From Qipengyuania soli (GTDB lineage: Bacteria > Pseudomonadota > Alphaproteobacteria > Sphingomonadales > Sphingomonadaceae): 64,000 nt of DNA. Below the pieces are notes generated by a model. The model saw only the letters and a list, made by a program, of their open reading frames with translations. It was not told where the DNA came from and did no database searches. The first letter of the stretch is position 1, and the number at the start of each line of letters is the position of its first letter. The stretch is from positions 2,232,001 to 2,296,000 of the forward strand of contig NZ_CP064654.1 in NCBI RefSeq assembly GCF_015529805.1. Direction: 5' to 3'. Below, one piece after another: positions 26,372 to 35,637 of this stretch. Made by a program: the position numbers and the translations under genes.

Positions 26372-26665
26372 GTGCCGGATCTATGTAGTGAAGTATCGCA
26401 GCTCTCGACGGAGCTGGAAAAAGTTGGCGTCGACCTTTTTGCAGTCGACGGAAAGATCATCTTCTATCTCATGAATAACGGTTCCTCGAGAATTAAGGAG
26501 ATCATGCTTGCTACTGGCTCTTCATACCGCGGCTTCTACCTGGCGCTCGAGCGGCTCAAGAATAAGAAGCTGATCGATTCAGAAGTCGATCCAGTGGATC
26601 GCCGCGCACGTGTTATCCGACTGGCGACCCCTACACCTGCGCCGTCCGTCCATCGCGGGAACTAG
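26372..26665 (+). CDS. Small winged-helix DNA-binding protein (MarR-like)
   Basis: 97-aa protein with a winged-helix core: SRIKEIMLATGSSYRGFYLAL is the helix-turn-helix and NKKLIDSEVDPVDRRARVIRLA the wing, as in MarR relatives. It lacks the long dimerisation helices of full MarR proteins. A GTG start at 26372 is the only reasonable start after the in-frame stop at 26345. Divergence from the autotransporter gene suggests that it regulates it; this is inference. Confidence 0.7.
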   Translation: MPDLCSEVSQLSTELEKVGVDLFAVDGKIIFYLMNNGSSRIKEIMLATGSSYRGFYLALERLKNKKLIDSEVDPVDRRARVIRLATPTPAPSVHRGN

Positions 26666-26777
26666 CCTAATCCCCTCCCCAATCCATGGGGATTGCATCC
26701 GTTTCGGATCTGATTGCAGGCGGGGCAGCAGCCCTTCACCTGATCCGCGGGACTAAAGTCTGCGGAAGAGTTGCGGC

Positions 26778-27245
26778 CTAAGCCTCGTCAGGTGCTTCTG
26801 CTGTCAACCTGGCAATCGGTTCGACGAGCAGTTCGGCGCCGCTGTTGCCGGTGATGCGCACGCGCTCACCTGCGGCAGCGTCTGGTCCACGCGCAATCCA
26901 TTCGCTGTCGCCGACACGTACCCGGCCCGATCCGCTTTCGATCGCTGTGGTGACCAGCGCGGTTTCGCCGACCAACCGTCCGCCCCTGTTGTTAAGCAAG
27001 GGATCCGTGCTTTCGATCGGCCGCTCACGCAGCCAGCGCTTGGCGGAAAAGGCGAAGACCAGCGCCAACGACACGAAGGCGATGACCTGCACGGCCAATG
27101 GCGGACCGGAAACGAAGGTGATGGCCGCAATCACGATGGCCGCAGCGGCAAGCCAGATCAGGTAGACGCCGGGAACCAACATCTCCAGCACGGCCAAGGC
27201 AAGGCCGAGGATCAGCCAGATCCAGTAGTGTTCGATCCCGTCCAT
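26778..27245 (-). CDS. NfeD-family membrane protein
   Basis: 155-aa short NfeD: two or three N-terminal transmembrane helices (about 8-65) and a C-terminal OB-fold domain (GRLVGETALVTTAI ... RVRITGNSGAELLVEP). NfeD proteins work with SPFH/band-7 partners in membrane organisation. The gene lies 5 bp after the SPFH gene, the standard pairing. It lacks the protease domain of long NfeD forms. Confidence 0.9.
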   Translation of the reverse strand: MDGIEHYWIWLILGLALAVLEMLVPGVYLIWLAAAAIVIAAITFVSGPPLAVQVIAFVSLALVFAFSAKRWLRERPIESTDPLLNNRGGRLVGETALVTTAIESGSGRVRVGDSEWIARGPDAAAGERVRITGNSGAELLVEPIARLTAEAPDEA

Positions 27246-27250
27246 GTGCT

Positions 27251-28267
27251 TCAGCCCTGGTCGCCCGATCGCGGCACGGTCGGCCGCTGGACGGGCGCAC
27301 GCACGGCTTCACGCGGGCGCTGCTGCGGAATGGCGGTGCCTGCATCGACCGTGCCTTCAGGCTTGTCGAACGTGCTGCGGACAAGCTCCCCGATCCCGCC
27401 GAGAGAACCGATCAGCTGGGTCGCCTCAACCGGGAACAGTATGGTCTTGGCATTGGGGCTCTCGGCGAACTTGCCGACCGCCTTGGTGTATTCCTGGGCC
27501 ACGAAGTAGTTGATCGCCTGGCTGCCCGAAGAAGCGATAGCGTTGGACACCAGTTCGGTCGCGCGGGCTTCGGCTTCTGCCGCACGCTCGCGCGCCTCGG
27601 CATCGCGGAATGCGGCTTCGCGCTTGCCCTCAGCCTCGAGGATGGCGGACTGCTTGCGGCCCTCGGCACGCAGGACAGAGCTGGTCTTGTCGCCCTCGGC
27701 CTCGAGGATTTCCGCGCGCTTGAGGCGTTCAGCCTTCATCTGCCGGGCCATGGCCTCCGAAATGTCGAGCGGCGGGCGAATGTCCTTGATCTCGACGCGA
27801 GTGATCTTCACGCCCCAGGGCGAGGTCGCATGGTCGACCACGCTCAGCAGGCGGGCATTGATCTCGTCACGCTTGGACAGCGTCTCGTCGAGGTCCATCG
27901 CGCCCATGACGGTGCGCAGGTTCGTCGTCGTGAGCGCCATGATCGCCTGGTAGAGGTTCGACACCTCATAAGCCGCCTTGCCCGCATCGAGCACCTGGAA
28001 GAAGACCACGGCATCGACCCCGACCATGGCATTGTCGGCGGTAATGATTTCCTGGCCCGGGATATCGAGCACCTGCTCCATCATGTTCACCTTCTGCCCG
28101 ACGCGGTCGATGAACGGGACGATCAGGTGGAGGCCCGGGTCGGCCGACATGGTGAAACGCCCGAAGCGTTCGATCGTGTAGACGTAACCCTGCTTCACCA
28201 CGCGCACGCCCATCATCAGGAAGACGAGCGTCAGCAGCACCAGCATGCCAAGGAAGATTTCAGCCAT
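27251..28267 (-). CDS. SPFH/band-7 (stomatin/QmcA-like) membrane protein
   Basis: 338-aa protein with one N-terminal membrane helix (about 3-22), the SPFH domain (RVVKQGYVYTIERFGRF; ITADNAMVGVDAVVFFQV) and a charged Ala/Glu-rich coiled coil at about 180-245. Such proteins form large oligomeric cages and organise membrane domains. An AGAGGGG ribosome site favours ATG 28267 over a TTG two codons upstream. Operon with nfeD. Confidence 0.92.
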   Translation of the reverse strand: MAEIFLGMLVLLTLVFLMMGVRVVKQGYVYTIERFGRFTMSADPGLHLIVPFIDRVGQKVNMMEQVLDIPGQEIITADNAMVGVDAVVFFQVLDAGKAAYEVSNLYQAIMALTTTNLRTVMGAMDLDETLSKRDEINARLLSVVDHATSPWGVKITRVEIKDIRPPLDISEAMARQMKAERLKRAEILEAEGDKTSSVLRAEGRKQSAILEAEGKREAAFRDAEARERAAEAEARATELVSNAIASSGSQAINYFVAQEYTKAVGKFAESPNAKTILFPVEATQLIGSLGGIGELVRSTFDKPEGTVDAGTAIPQQRPREAVRAPVQRPTVPRSGDQG

Positions 28268-28339
28268 AATCAAAGACCCCTCTGTCTGACCGACATGGTA
28301 GCGGCGGGGGACCGGGTCGCAAGAAAAACCGGACGACCG

Positions 28340-29200
28340 TCAGAGAGCCTCACGATAGAGCGCTAGCAGTCGCGACCACGCGCGTTCCGCCTGCATCTCG
28401 TCGTAGGAGGGGGAGTCCGGTACGCACCAGCCGTGGTCGGCCGGGTAGACCTCGATTTCGGCGGTCATCCCCGCCGCTGCTTCGCGCAGGGCGGTCTTGT
28501 CGCCTGGTGCCTTGGCATCGTCGTTCTGGGCGATGGCGATGAGGTAACGAGCGTCGGCGCGCAGCAGCTTGTGCGGGCTGGGCCCCTCTGCCCGGACAAG
28601 GCCGCCGCCGTGGAAGCTGGCGCCGGCACGGATGTGAGCGTCGGCGGACGGAGCGATGACGGCGAAGCTGCCGGTCATGCAATAACCTTGCGATCCGATC
28701 CCGCGATCCTTGGCGACCGGTGCCTGCTGCATCAACCAATCCGCGCATGCACGGGCATCGGTAGTGATGGTCGCTGCGGAGAATTTTGTGCGCCACGGCG
28801 TCACCTTGTCCCACCCCCCATTGCCGGCGAAATCGGCGAAATCGGCGAACTGCTGGCCAGCGACATCGCGATAGTAGGGATTGGCGAGGAGCACGGCGTA
28901 CCCCGCCTCGGCAAGGCGCCTCGCCATCTGCCGTTTCGCGGGACGGATGCCGGCGATATCGGGCCACAGGATCACGCCGGGACTGGTGCCAGACCCAGCG
29001 TGGAAGAACTCCCCGTCCATCGTGCCGTCAGGCGTCGTGAAACTCACCACGCTTTCGACCAGTGCGTTGTCGACAGCATCCGCTGCGTCGCCCTGCACCG
29101 GCGCACAGGCAACCGCAGCCCCCGCCAGGGACATTGCCCCGAAACCGCGCCGGGAAACCTCCGAGTTAGCCCAGCGGGCGAGATCCTGCCTGTCGCACAT
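28340..29200 (-). CDS. Tat-exported dienelactone hydrolase-family protein
   Basis: 286-aa alpha/beta hydrolase. A twin-arginine signal (SRRGFGAMSLAGAAVA, Arg17-Arg18) directs export; Cys32 might make it a lipoprotein, although the lipobox is weak. The nucleophile is Cys174 in GSQGYCMTGS, with a candidate Asp228 and His256 in PADHGW, matching the dienelactone hydrolase Cys-Asp-His triad. The substrate is unknown. AGGAG precedes ATG 29200. It is divergent from the PQQ dehydrogenase over 128 bp. Confidence 0.85.
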   Translation of the reverse strand: MCDRQDLARWANSEVSRRGFGAMSLAGAAVACAPVQGDAADAVDNALVESVVSFTTPDGTMDGEFFHAGSGTSPGVILWPDIAGIRPAKRQMARRLAEAGYAVLLANPYYRDVAGQQFADFADFAGNGGWDKVTPWRTKFSAATITTDARACADWLMQQAPVAKDRGIGSQGYCMTGSFAVIAPSADAHIRAGASFHGGGLVRAEGPSPHKLLRADARYLIAIAQNDDAKAPGDKTALREAAAGMTAEIEVYPADHGWCVPDSPSYDEMQAERAWSRLLALYREAL

Positions 29201-29328
29201 ACCTGAAACTCCTCTTTCCCGACCCGCGCATCCTATCGTGCAAGACGTGATGGACAAGCCTTCGTCGGCATTGCAGGATAGGTTGCAGAAGAGCGACGGA
29301 TTCTTCCGTTGCCGGGGAGAGAACATCG

Positions 29329-31434
29329 ATGGGATACGGCAGGCTTGCGATGCTTGCTGCGCTGGCTCTGGCCGGATGCAGCATGGGAGCGAAGGAACCG
29401 ACGCTGGCGACCGATGGCGTGACCGACGCCATGCTCGCGGCCGGAAATGGCGACGAGTGGCTCACATACGGCGGCGATTATAACGAGCAGCGCTTCTCCG
29501 CGCTCAACCAGATAACCGACGCCAATGTCGGCGAACTGGGCCTTGCATGGTCTGCCGACCTCGACACCGCGCGCGGCCAGGAAGCAACGCCGCTGATGCA
29601 CGACGGCATGCTCTACGTCACCACGGCATGGTCGATGGTGAAGGCCTATGATGCCAAGACCGGAGCACTCAAGTGGTCCTACGATCCGGAAGTGCCGCGT
29701 TCGAAGCTGGTCGAGGTGTGCTGCGACGCGGTCAACCGCGGCGTCGCGCTCTACGGCGACAAGGTCTACGTCGCCACGCTCGACGGCAAGCTGGTGGCGC
29801 TCGACCAGAAGACCGGCAAGGTCGTGTGGTCGAAACTGACGATCCCCGAAGGCTCGAAGATGGCCATCACCGGCGCACCGCGCATCGTGAAGGGCCGCGT
29901 CCTTATCGGCTCGGCAGGCTCGGAATATTTCACCCGCGGCTACCTCGCTGCCTTCGATGCGCAGACCGGCAATGAACTGTGGCGCTTCCACACTGTCCCC
30001 GGCGACCCCTCTAAGCCGCAGGACGGCAAGCACCTCGAGGCGGCAGCGAAGACGTGGAGCGGCGATTTCTGGAAGCGCGGCGGCGGCGGCACGGTGTGGG
30101 ATTCGATTACCTATGATCCCAAGACCGACCTCGTCTATTTCGGCACGGCAAACGCCGAGCCGTGGAACCCGGCCTATCGCAACACCGACGGCGCGGGCGA
30201 CAGCCTGTATACGGCCTCGATCGTGGCGGTTCGTCCCGATACCGGCGAATATGCCTGGCACTTCCAGGAAACGCCGGAAGATCGCTGGGACTTCGATTCC
30301 AACCAGCAGATCACGGTCACCGACCTGACCATCGACGGCAAGACCCGCCATGTGGTGATGCATGCGCCGAAGAACGGGTTCTTCTACGTCCTCGATGCCG
30401 AGACCGGGAAGTTCATCTCGGGCAAGCCCTTCGTTGACGGGATCAACTGGGCGAGCGGGCTCGACCCGGTAACCGGCAAGCCCAGTGTCAATCCGGAAGC
30501 CAAGTACGAACTGACGGGCAAGGGTTTCCTCGGCGTGCCGGGCGCAGTGGGCGCGCATAGCTGGACGCCGATGAGCTACAGCCCGAAGACCGGCCTGGTC
30601 TACATCCCCACCAACAACACGCCGCAGTTCTACGCCCACGATCCCGACTGGAAGCCGGGCGAAACGGGCTTCCAGCTCGGCATCGATGTCAGCGGCGGTG
30701 CGATCCCGGCCGACAAGGCCGTCCGGGAAGCGACCAAGGCCGCACTCAACGGCGCGCTGGTTGCATTCGATCCTGTTGCGGGCGAGGTGAAGTGGAAGGT
30801 CCAGCAGACCAGTCCGACGAACGGCGGTACGCTGGCGACGGCGGGCAACCTTGTCTTCCAGGGAACCTCCACCGGTGAATTCCGCGCCTATGCCGCGGAC
30901 ACCGGCAAGCAGCTATGGTCGTTCGAGACGCAGACGGGCGTGCTCGCAGCGCCCATGACCTATTCGATCGATGGCGAACAATATGTCGCAGTACTGGTCG
31001 GCTGGGGCGGCGTGTGGGACGTTTCGGCGGGCAAGCTGGGCGGCGGGATCACGCCCAACATCAGCCGACTGCTGGTGTTCAAGCTCGGCGCGAAGGGCAC
31101 CCTGCCCCCGCTCAAGCCGACCCCGGCACTCGTGCTCGATCCGCCGGCGGCGACCGGAACCCCGGACCAGGTGGCTCTGGGCCTCAAGCTCTACAGCAAC
31201 AGCTGCAGCGTCTGCCACGGCGTATCGGCGGTCGCGGGTAGCCTGAACCCTGACCTCAGGCATTCGGCAACCATCGGCAACAAGCAGCTGTGGCAACAGG
31301 TGGTCCATGACGGGATCCTTGCCGACAACGGCATGGTCGCTTGGAAGGACCAGTTCAGTCCCGAACAGATCGAGGCGATCCGGCTCTACGTCCTCAAGCG
31401 CGCCAACGAGGACAAGGCGCTCGAAGGCACATGA
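29329..31434 (+). CDS. PQQ-dependent quinohemoprotein alcohol dehydrogenase
   Basis: 701-aa exported quinohemoprotein. The signal ends in lipobox LAGC (Cys17). An eight-bladed propeller domain (about 40-590) binds PQQ: vicinal disulfide Cys131-Cys132, metal ligands Glu199 and Asn275, and catalytic Asp321 in RWDFDS. Residue 323 is also Asp, where calcium enzymes such as classic quinohemoproteins have Thr or Ala. A C-terminal cytochrome c domain has CSVCH (626-630) and a likely axial Met669. It should oxidise alcohols in the periplasm and pass electrons through its own haem. No PQQ-synthesis genes are in the window. Confidence 0.92.
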   Translation: MGYGRLAMLAALALAGCSMGAKEPTLATDGVTDAMLAAGNGDEWLTYGGDYNEQRFSALNQITDANVGELGLAWSADLDTARGQEATPLMHDGMLYVTTAWSMVKAYDAKTGALKWSYDPEVPRSKLVEVCCDAVNRGVALYGDKVYVATLDGKLVALDQKTGKVVWSKLTIPEGSKMAITGAPRIVKGRVLIGSAGSEYFTRGYLAAFDAQTGNELWRFHTVPGDPSKPQDGKHLEAAAKTWSGDFWKRGGGGTVWDSITYDPKTDLVYFGTANAEPWNPAYRNTDGAGDSLYTASIVAVRPDTGEYAWHFQETPEDRWDFDSNQQITVTDLTIDGKTRHVVMHAPKNGFFYVLDAETGKFISGKPFVDGINWASGLDPVTGKPSVNPEAKYELTGKGFLGVPGAVGAHSWTPMSYSPKTGLVYIPTNNTPQFYAHDPDWKPGETGFQLGIDVSGGAIPADKAVREATKAALNGALVAFDPVAGEVKWKVQQTSPTNGGTLATAGNLVFQGTSTGEFRAYAADTGKQLWSFETQTGVLAAPMTYSIDGEQYVAVLVGWGGVWDVSAGKLGGGITPNISRLLVFKLGAKGTLPPLKPTPALVLDPPAATGTPDQVALGLKLYSNSCSVCHGVSAVAGSLNPDLRHSATIGNKQLWQQVVHDGILADNGMVAWKDQFSPEQIEAIRLYVLKRANEDKALEGT

Positions 31435-31892
31435 CCGAAAGGACTGGCGACCCGTCGGACCTGCGCAACTGGCAGCGCAGGTCCGACGGCGTCACCACAT
31501 CGGGCAGGCTCGAGCCGGGCGACCCGGCACGGCTCGCCGCGATAGGTGTAAGACATGTCGTGAACCTCGCACTGGCCGACCATCCGGAGGCGCTACCGGA
31601 CGAGGAGGCCGCCTTCGCCGCGCAGGGCATCGGCTACACGCATATTCCCGTGCCGTTCGACGCGCCGACGCGGGATCATGTCGCGGCCCTGCGCAAGACC
31701 CTCGACGAAGTGGACGGACCGGTTCACGTCCATTGCATCATGAACTGGCGCGTGACCGCATTCTTCTACCTGCTCGACCGCGAGGCGGGCGTGCCTGAGG
31801 AAGTGGCGCTGGCAAGGATGACAGCAGTGTGGAACCCGCTGGCGAGCGACGATCCGCGCGCTGAGCCGTGGAAGGCTTTGCTCAGCCCCTGA
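31431..31892 (+). CDS. Protein-tyrosine-phosphatase-like protein
   Basis: 153-aa cysteine-phosphatase-fold protein. The presumed P-loop is VHCIMNWR with Cys102 and Arg107, a C-x4-R spacing as in the DUF442-type group, not the usual C-x5-R. A candidate general acid Asp77 lies in PVPFDAP. The start overlaps the PQQ dehydrogenase stop (ATGA), implying coupled translation. Its stop overlaps purU by 11 bp on the opposite strand. Substrate unknown; a sulfur- or phosphate-transfer role is possible. Confidence 0.72.
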   Translation: MTERTGDPSDLRNWQRRSDGVTTSGRLEPGDPARLAAIGVRHVVNLALADHPEALPDEEAAFAAQGIGYTHIPVPFDAPTRDHVAALRKTLDEVDGPVHVHCIMNWRVTAFFYLLDREAGVPEEVALARMTAVWNPLASDDPRAEPWKALLSP

Positions 31893-32736
31893 ACACCACT
31901 GTCCGCTTGCCGTTGAGCAGGACGCGCTCCTCGAGGTGGAGTCGCACCGCTTCCGCCAGCACCCGGTTCTCGATCTCTCGACCCTTGCGGACGAGTTCCT
32001 CGGGCGTGTCGGCATGGCTGATCGGTTCTGCCGCCTGGTGAATGATCGGCCCTTCGTCGAGATCGGAAGTGACGTAATGCGCCGTGGCCCCGATCATCTT
32101 TACCCCACGCTCGTGCGCCTGGTGATACGGCTTGGCGCCCTTGAAACCCGGCAGGAAGCTGTGGTGGATATTGATGCAGCGGCCCGAGAAGTGCGCTGCC
32201 TGTTCGTCCGAAAGGATCTGCATGTAACGCGCAAGGACGACCAGTTCGGCGCCGGTATCCTCCGCAATTTTCCGGACCTGCGCCTCCTGTTCCTGCTTGG
32301 TCTCGCGGGTGACGGGCAGGTGATGGAAGGGAATTTCTCCAAGATGCGTATGCTCGATGGCTTCGCGCGGGTGATTGGAGACGATGGCAACCGGGTCCAT
32401 CGGCAGTTCGCCGATGCGCCAGCGATAGAGAAGGTCGGCAAGGCAGTGGTCGAATTTGCTGACCATCAACAACACTCGGCGAGGCCGGTCGCGCAAGGAC
32501 AGCTTCCAGTCCATCGCATATTCGGTCGCGATGGATGCGAAACCTTCACGGATGGCCGCTCGGCCGACGTTGGCGGGGTCGAACTCGACGCGCATGAAAA
32601 AGGCGTCGGACGTGCGGTCGTTGAACTGCTGCGCTTCGAGAATGTTGCCGCCGCGCTCGAACAGGAACGACGTCACACGGGCGGTAATGCCGGGGCGGTC
32701 GGCACACGACAGGGTCAGGACTAGCGGTTCGGACAT
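31882..32736 (-). CDS. purU: Formyltetrahydrofolate deformylase
   Basis: 284-aa enzyme that hydrolyses 10-formyl-THF to THF and formate. An N-terminal ACT domain (about 5-85) precedes a formyltransferase-fold domain with catalytic Asn189, His191 and Asp227 ([22 protein letters not shown]). Length and the PurU-specific HH pair fit. The formate made here is the substrate of PurT, encoded 1.4 kb upstream on the same strand. Confidence 0.93.
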   Translation of the reverse strand: MSEPLVLTLSCADRPGITARVTSFLFERGGNILEAQQFNDRTSDAFFMRVEFDPANVGRAAIREGFASIATEYAMDWKLSLRDRPRRVLLMVSKFDHCLADLLYRWRIGELPMDPVAIVSNHPREAIEHTHLGEIPFHHLPVTRETKQEQEAQVRKIAEDTGAELVVLARYMQILSDEQAAHFSGRCINIHHSFLPGFKGAKPYHQAHERGVKMIGATAHYVTSDLDEGPIIHQAAEPISHADTPEELVRKGREIENRVLAEAVRLHLEERVLLNGKRTVVFRG

Positions 32737-32804
32737 GGTGGCGATGTGGCGGTGCGCAGGGAATGGAGCAAGCGCATTCGCGCTAGGGCCGCACCAACAC
32801 TGGC

Positions 32805-33122
32805 TTAAAGGTCGAAGACGATCTCGCCCATGCCCGCTTCACGCAGACAGGTTTCGACCTGCATCTTTTGCGTGGGCGACAGGGGCAGTTCGGAGGCGAT
32901 CACGTGGGCGATCGGGTGGCGGAGCGAAAAACCGCCTTCCAGCATCTGGCGGATCGCCTTGACCAGCGTGTCCTCGAGGAACCGCGGTTCGGCGATGATG
33001 TTCGTCGCGCTCGAGAAGGGATAATCGGCCCGCTGGTCGACGAACTTGCCGGTCACGCGGTCGGTCACCTGCACGCGGTCGCGATAGATCGCGACATCGA
33101 GGTCCAGCCGCCGGATTTCCAT
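32805..33122 (-). CDS. Conserved-looking protein of unknown function
   Basis: 105-aa soluble protein with no signal peptide or transmembrane segment. It begins with a beta-rich stretch ([21 protein letters not shown]), then a helical middle ([14 protein letters not shown]) and ends with a short strand. I do not recognise the family. It starts 1 bp after the nitronate monooxygenase stop, so the two are cotranslated or at least cotranscribed. Confidence 0.7.
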   Translation of the reverse strand: MEIRRLDLDVAIYRDRVQVTDRVTGKFVDQRADYPFSSATNIIAEPRFLEDTLVKAIRQMLEGGFSLRHPIAHVIASELPLSPTQKMQVETCLREAGMGEIVFDL

Positions 33123-33123
33123 C

Positions 33124-34134
33124 CTACCGCCGCGCGAGCGCTTCCTCGCTCTGGGCCATCAGCTTGTCGATGATGACTGCCACCGGTTCTTCTTCCTTGA
33201 GCATGCCGACCGACTGGCCCGCCATCAGGCTTCCGTTCTCGACATCGCCGTCGATCACCGCGCGGCGCAATGCGCCTGCCCAATAGTGCTCGATCTGGAG
33301 CTGCGCCTCGTCCATCGCCACTTCCTCGCGGTCGAGCAGACCCGCGACCTCGATCTGCTTGGCGGTGAATTCCTCGGTGCCCTTGTTCTTGAGCGCACGC
33401 ACCGGGATCACGGGCAAGCGCGGGTCGACCTGCACGCTCGCCACCGCATCGCGGGCCGAGGCGCGGAAGAACGCCTTCTTGAAATCGGGGTGCGCGATGC
33501 TCTCCCTCGCGCAGGCGAAGCGCGTCCCCAGCTGGACGCCTGCCGCGCCCATTTCGAGATAGCCGGCGATCGCCTGCCCGCGACCGATACCTCCGGCGAC
33601 GAAGATGAGATGCTCATCGGCCAGTTCGGGGAGCATTTCCTGCGCCAGCACGCTCGTCGATACGGGGCCGATGTGGCCGCCCGCTTCCATGCCCTCGATC
33701 ACCAGCGCATCGGCGCCCGAACGCAGCAGCTTCTTGGCCAGCGCAAGTGTCGGTGCAAAGCAGATGACCTTGGCGCCATGGGCCTTAATTGCCTCGACGC
33801 TGCCCTTCGGCGGAATGCCGCCCGCAAGGACGACGTGGCCGACCCCGTGCCTGCCGCAGACCTCGATCAGGTCGAAAAGCTGCGGGTGCATGGTGATGAG
33901 GTTCACCCCGAAAGGCTTGCTTGTCAGTGCCTTGGTCGCCGCGATCTCGGCATCGAGCAGTTCCGGCGTCATCGCGCCGCATGCGATCACCCCGAAGCCG
34001 CCTGCATTCGAGATCGCGGAGACGAGATTGCGCTCCGACACCCAGCTCATCGCGCCGCACAGGATGGCCGTTTCGCTGCCGAGGAATTCGGCACCGCGCT
34101 GCATGAGATGGGATGTCTTGGGATAGGTAGTCAT
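33124..34134 (-). CDS. Nitronate monooxygenase-family FMN enzyme
   Basis: 336-aa TIM-barrel flavoprotein of the 2-nitropropane dioxygenase/FabK-like family. Blocks seen: AILCGAMSWVS at the N-terminus, ISNAGGFGVIACG, EGMEAGGHIG with the His of the active site, and IFVAGGIGRGQAI for FMN phosphate. It oxidises nitronates (possibly propionate-3-nitronate) or acts as a related reductase. It lies 39 bp after purT on the same strand. Confidence 0.85.
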   Translation of the reverse strand: MTTYPKTSHLMQRGAEFLGSETAILCGAMSWVSERNLVSAISNAGGFGVIACGAMTPELLDAEIAATKALTSKPFGVNLITMHPQLFDLIEVCGRHGVGHVVLAGGIPPKGSVEAIKAHGAKVICFAPTLALAKKLLRSGADALVIEGMEAGGHIGPVSTSVLAQEMLPELADEHLIFVAGGIGRGQAIAGYLEMGAAGVQLGTRFACARESIAHPDFKKAFFRASARDAVASVQVDPRLPVIPVRALKNKGTEEFTAKQIEVAGLLDREEVAMDEAQLQIEHYWAGALRRAVIDGDVENGSLMAGQSVGMLKEEEPVAVIIDKLMAQSEEALARR

Positions 34135-34173
34135 GCGGAGGCGCTTAGGGCCAGCGCGACGTTACGGCAAGCG

Positions 34174-35334
34174 TCAGGAGCCGTAGACGATGTGGACCTT
34201 GTGTGCTGCCTCGCGCGCCTTGTCGCGCGCTTCGTCGGTCGTTCCCGCCGTCGCCAGCGCCACGCCCATGCGGCGATAGGGACGGCTGGTGGGCTTGCCG
34301 AAGATGCGAATGTCGGCACCGTCGGACATCGCGTCTGCCAGGCCATCATAGGCGAGCCGGTCGCAGTCGCGATCGGCCAGGATGACTGCGCTCGCCGCCG
34401 GGCGCGCGCGCAGGTCCGCCGGGACGGGTAGCCCCAACACGGCGCGGGCATGGAGGTCGAACTCGGTCAGGTTCTGGCTGACCAGTGTGACCATGCCGGT
34501 GTCGTGCGGGCGCGGGCTCAGTTCGGAAAAGATCACTTCCTCGCCCTTGACGAAGAATTCCACCCCGAAGAGTCCGTATCCGCCAAGGTCGTCGACGACC
34601 TTGCGTGCCATCTCCTGCGCTTTGGTGATGGCGGCGTCGGACATGGGCGTGGGTTGCCAGCTTTCCTGGTAGTCGCCGCGCTCCTGTCGGTGGCCGATGG
34701 GCGGGCAGAAAGTGATGCCGCTCTTGTGGCGGACCGTCAGCAGGGTGATCTCGTAGTCGAAGTCGACGAATTGCTCGACAATCACGCGCTGGCGATCGCC
34801 GCGCATGTTGGCGCAGGCATAGTCCCACGCTTCCTCGAGCCTGGCCTCTTCACGCACGGTCGACTGGCCCTTGCCGCTCGACGACATGACCGGTTTGATC
34901 ACGCAGGGAAACCCGGTGTGCTCGGCCGCCGCACGAACCTCGTCGAGGTTCTTGGCATAGCGATAGCGCGAAGTGACGAGACCGAGCTCGTTGGCTGCAA
35001 GGTCACGAATAGCATCGCGGTTCATGGTCAGCTGGGCCGCGCGTGCCGAGGGGACGACGGTAAACCCCTCGCCTTCGAGTTCGGCCAGCACTTCGGTACG
35101 GATCGCCTCGATCTCGGGCACTATGTAGTCGGGGCGATGCTTCTCCGCGACCTCCCTCAGGGCCTCGCCATCGAGCATCGAGAAGACCTCGCGCGCGTCG
35201 GCCAGCTGCATCGCGGGCGCATTGTCATAGGCATCGCAGGCGATGACACGGGCGCCGAGGCGCTTCGCCGAAATGACGAACTCGCGCCCCAGCTCACCCG
35301 ATCCGAGAAGCAGGATTTTCGCAGTGTGTGCCAT
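34174..35334 (-). CDS. purT: Formate-dependent phosphoribosylglycinamide formyltransferase
   Basis: 386-aa ATP-grasp enzyme that formylates GAR with formate and ATP in purine synthesis. The N-terminus [14 protein letters not shown] is the PurT/PurK preATP-grasp motif; SSSGKGQST is the glycine-rich ATP loop; [23 protein letters not shown] carries metal and ATP ligands. It lies 3 bp after a small membrane protein gene and lysC, with purU further downstream on the same strand. Confidence 0.93.
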   Translation of the reverse strand: MAHTAKILLLGSGELGREFVISAKRLGARVIACDAYDNAPAMQLADAREVFSMLDGEALREVAEKHRPDYIVPEIEAIRTEVLAELEGEGFTVVPSARAAQLTMNRDAIRDLAANELGLVTSRYRYAKNLDEVRAAAEHTGFPCVIKPVMSSSGKGQSTVREEARLEEAWDYACANMRGDRQRVIVEQFVDFDYEITLLTVRHKSGITFCPPIGHRQERGDYQESWQPTPMSDAAITKAQEMARKVVDDLGGYGLFGVEFFVKGEEVIFSELSPRPHDTGMVTLVSQNLTEFDLHARAVLGLPVPADLRARPAASAVILADRDCDRLAYDGLADAMSDGADIRIFGKPTSRPYRRMGVALATAGTTDEARDKAREAAHKVHIVYGS

Positions 35335-35337
35335 TGC

Positions 35338-35637
35338 CTATCGTCTCCTGGGGCCACCGCCGCCCGGCCAGTAGCGGTCGCGTTGACGCGGACGATCGCG
35401 ATTTCGCCAGACGCTCCAGTGGTAGAGGATTGCCGTGATAAAAGATGCAAGGAACATCAGCGCCAGTCCGATGGCAATGTCGTCGACCACCTGATCGAAC
35501 CGCAGTTTCTCAAAGGCACCCGTATAGAGCTGATAGGCGGCGGCGACCAATATCAGGCTGCCGAAGACCATGAAGGCGCGCCAAGTGCTGTGAACCAAGG
35601 ATACCCAACCGTCGATCAGGGCCCTGACGAACTTCAA
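35338..35637 (-). CDS. Small two-helix membrane protein
   Basis: 99-aa protein with two hydrophobic helices (about 20-38 and 52-70) and an Arg/Gly/Pro-rich tail (RDRPRQRDRYWPGGGGPRRR). It uses a TTG start that overlaps the lysC stop (TTGA, 35634-35637), so translation is coupled to lysC. I do not recognise the family. The basic tail suggests contact with membrane phospholipid, RNA or an acidic partner. Confidence 0.65.
   Translation of the reverse strand: MKFVRALIDGWVSLVHSTWRAFMVFGSLILVAAAYQLYTGAFEKLRFDQVVDDIAIGLALMFLASFITAILYHWSVWRNRDRPRQRDRYWPGGGGPRRR

Noticed and set aside
26666-26777. AATCCCC...GGGGATT and ATCCG-TTT-CGGAT stems between the winged-helix gene and nfeD
   Set aside because: Short stems without T tracts; a terminator is expected here, but none is convincing.
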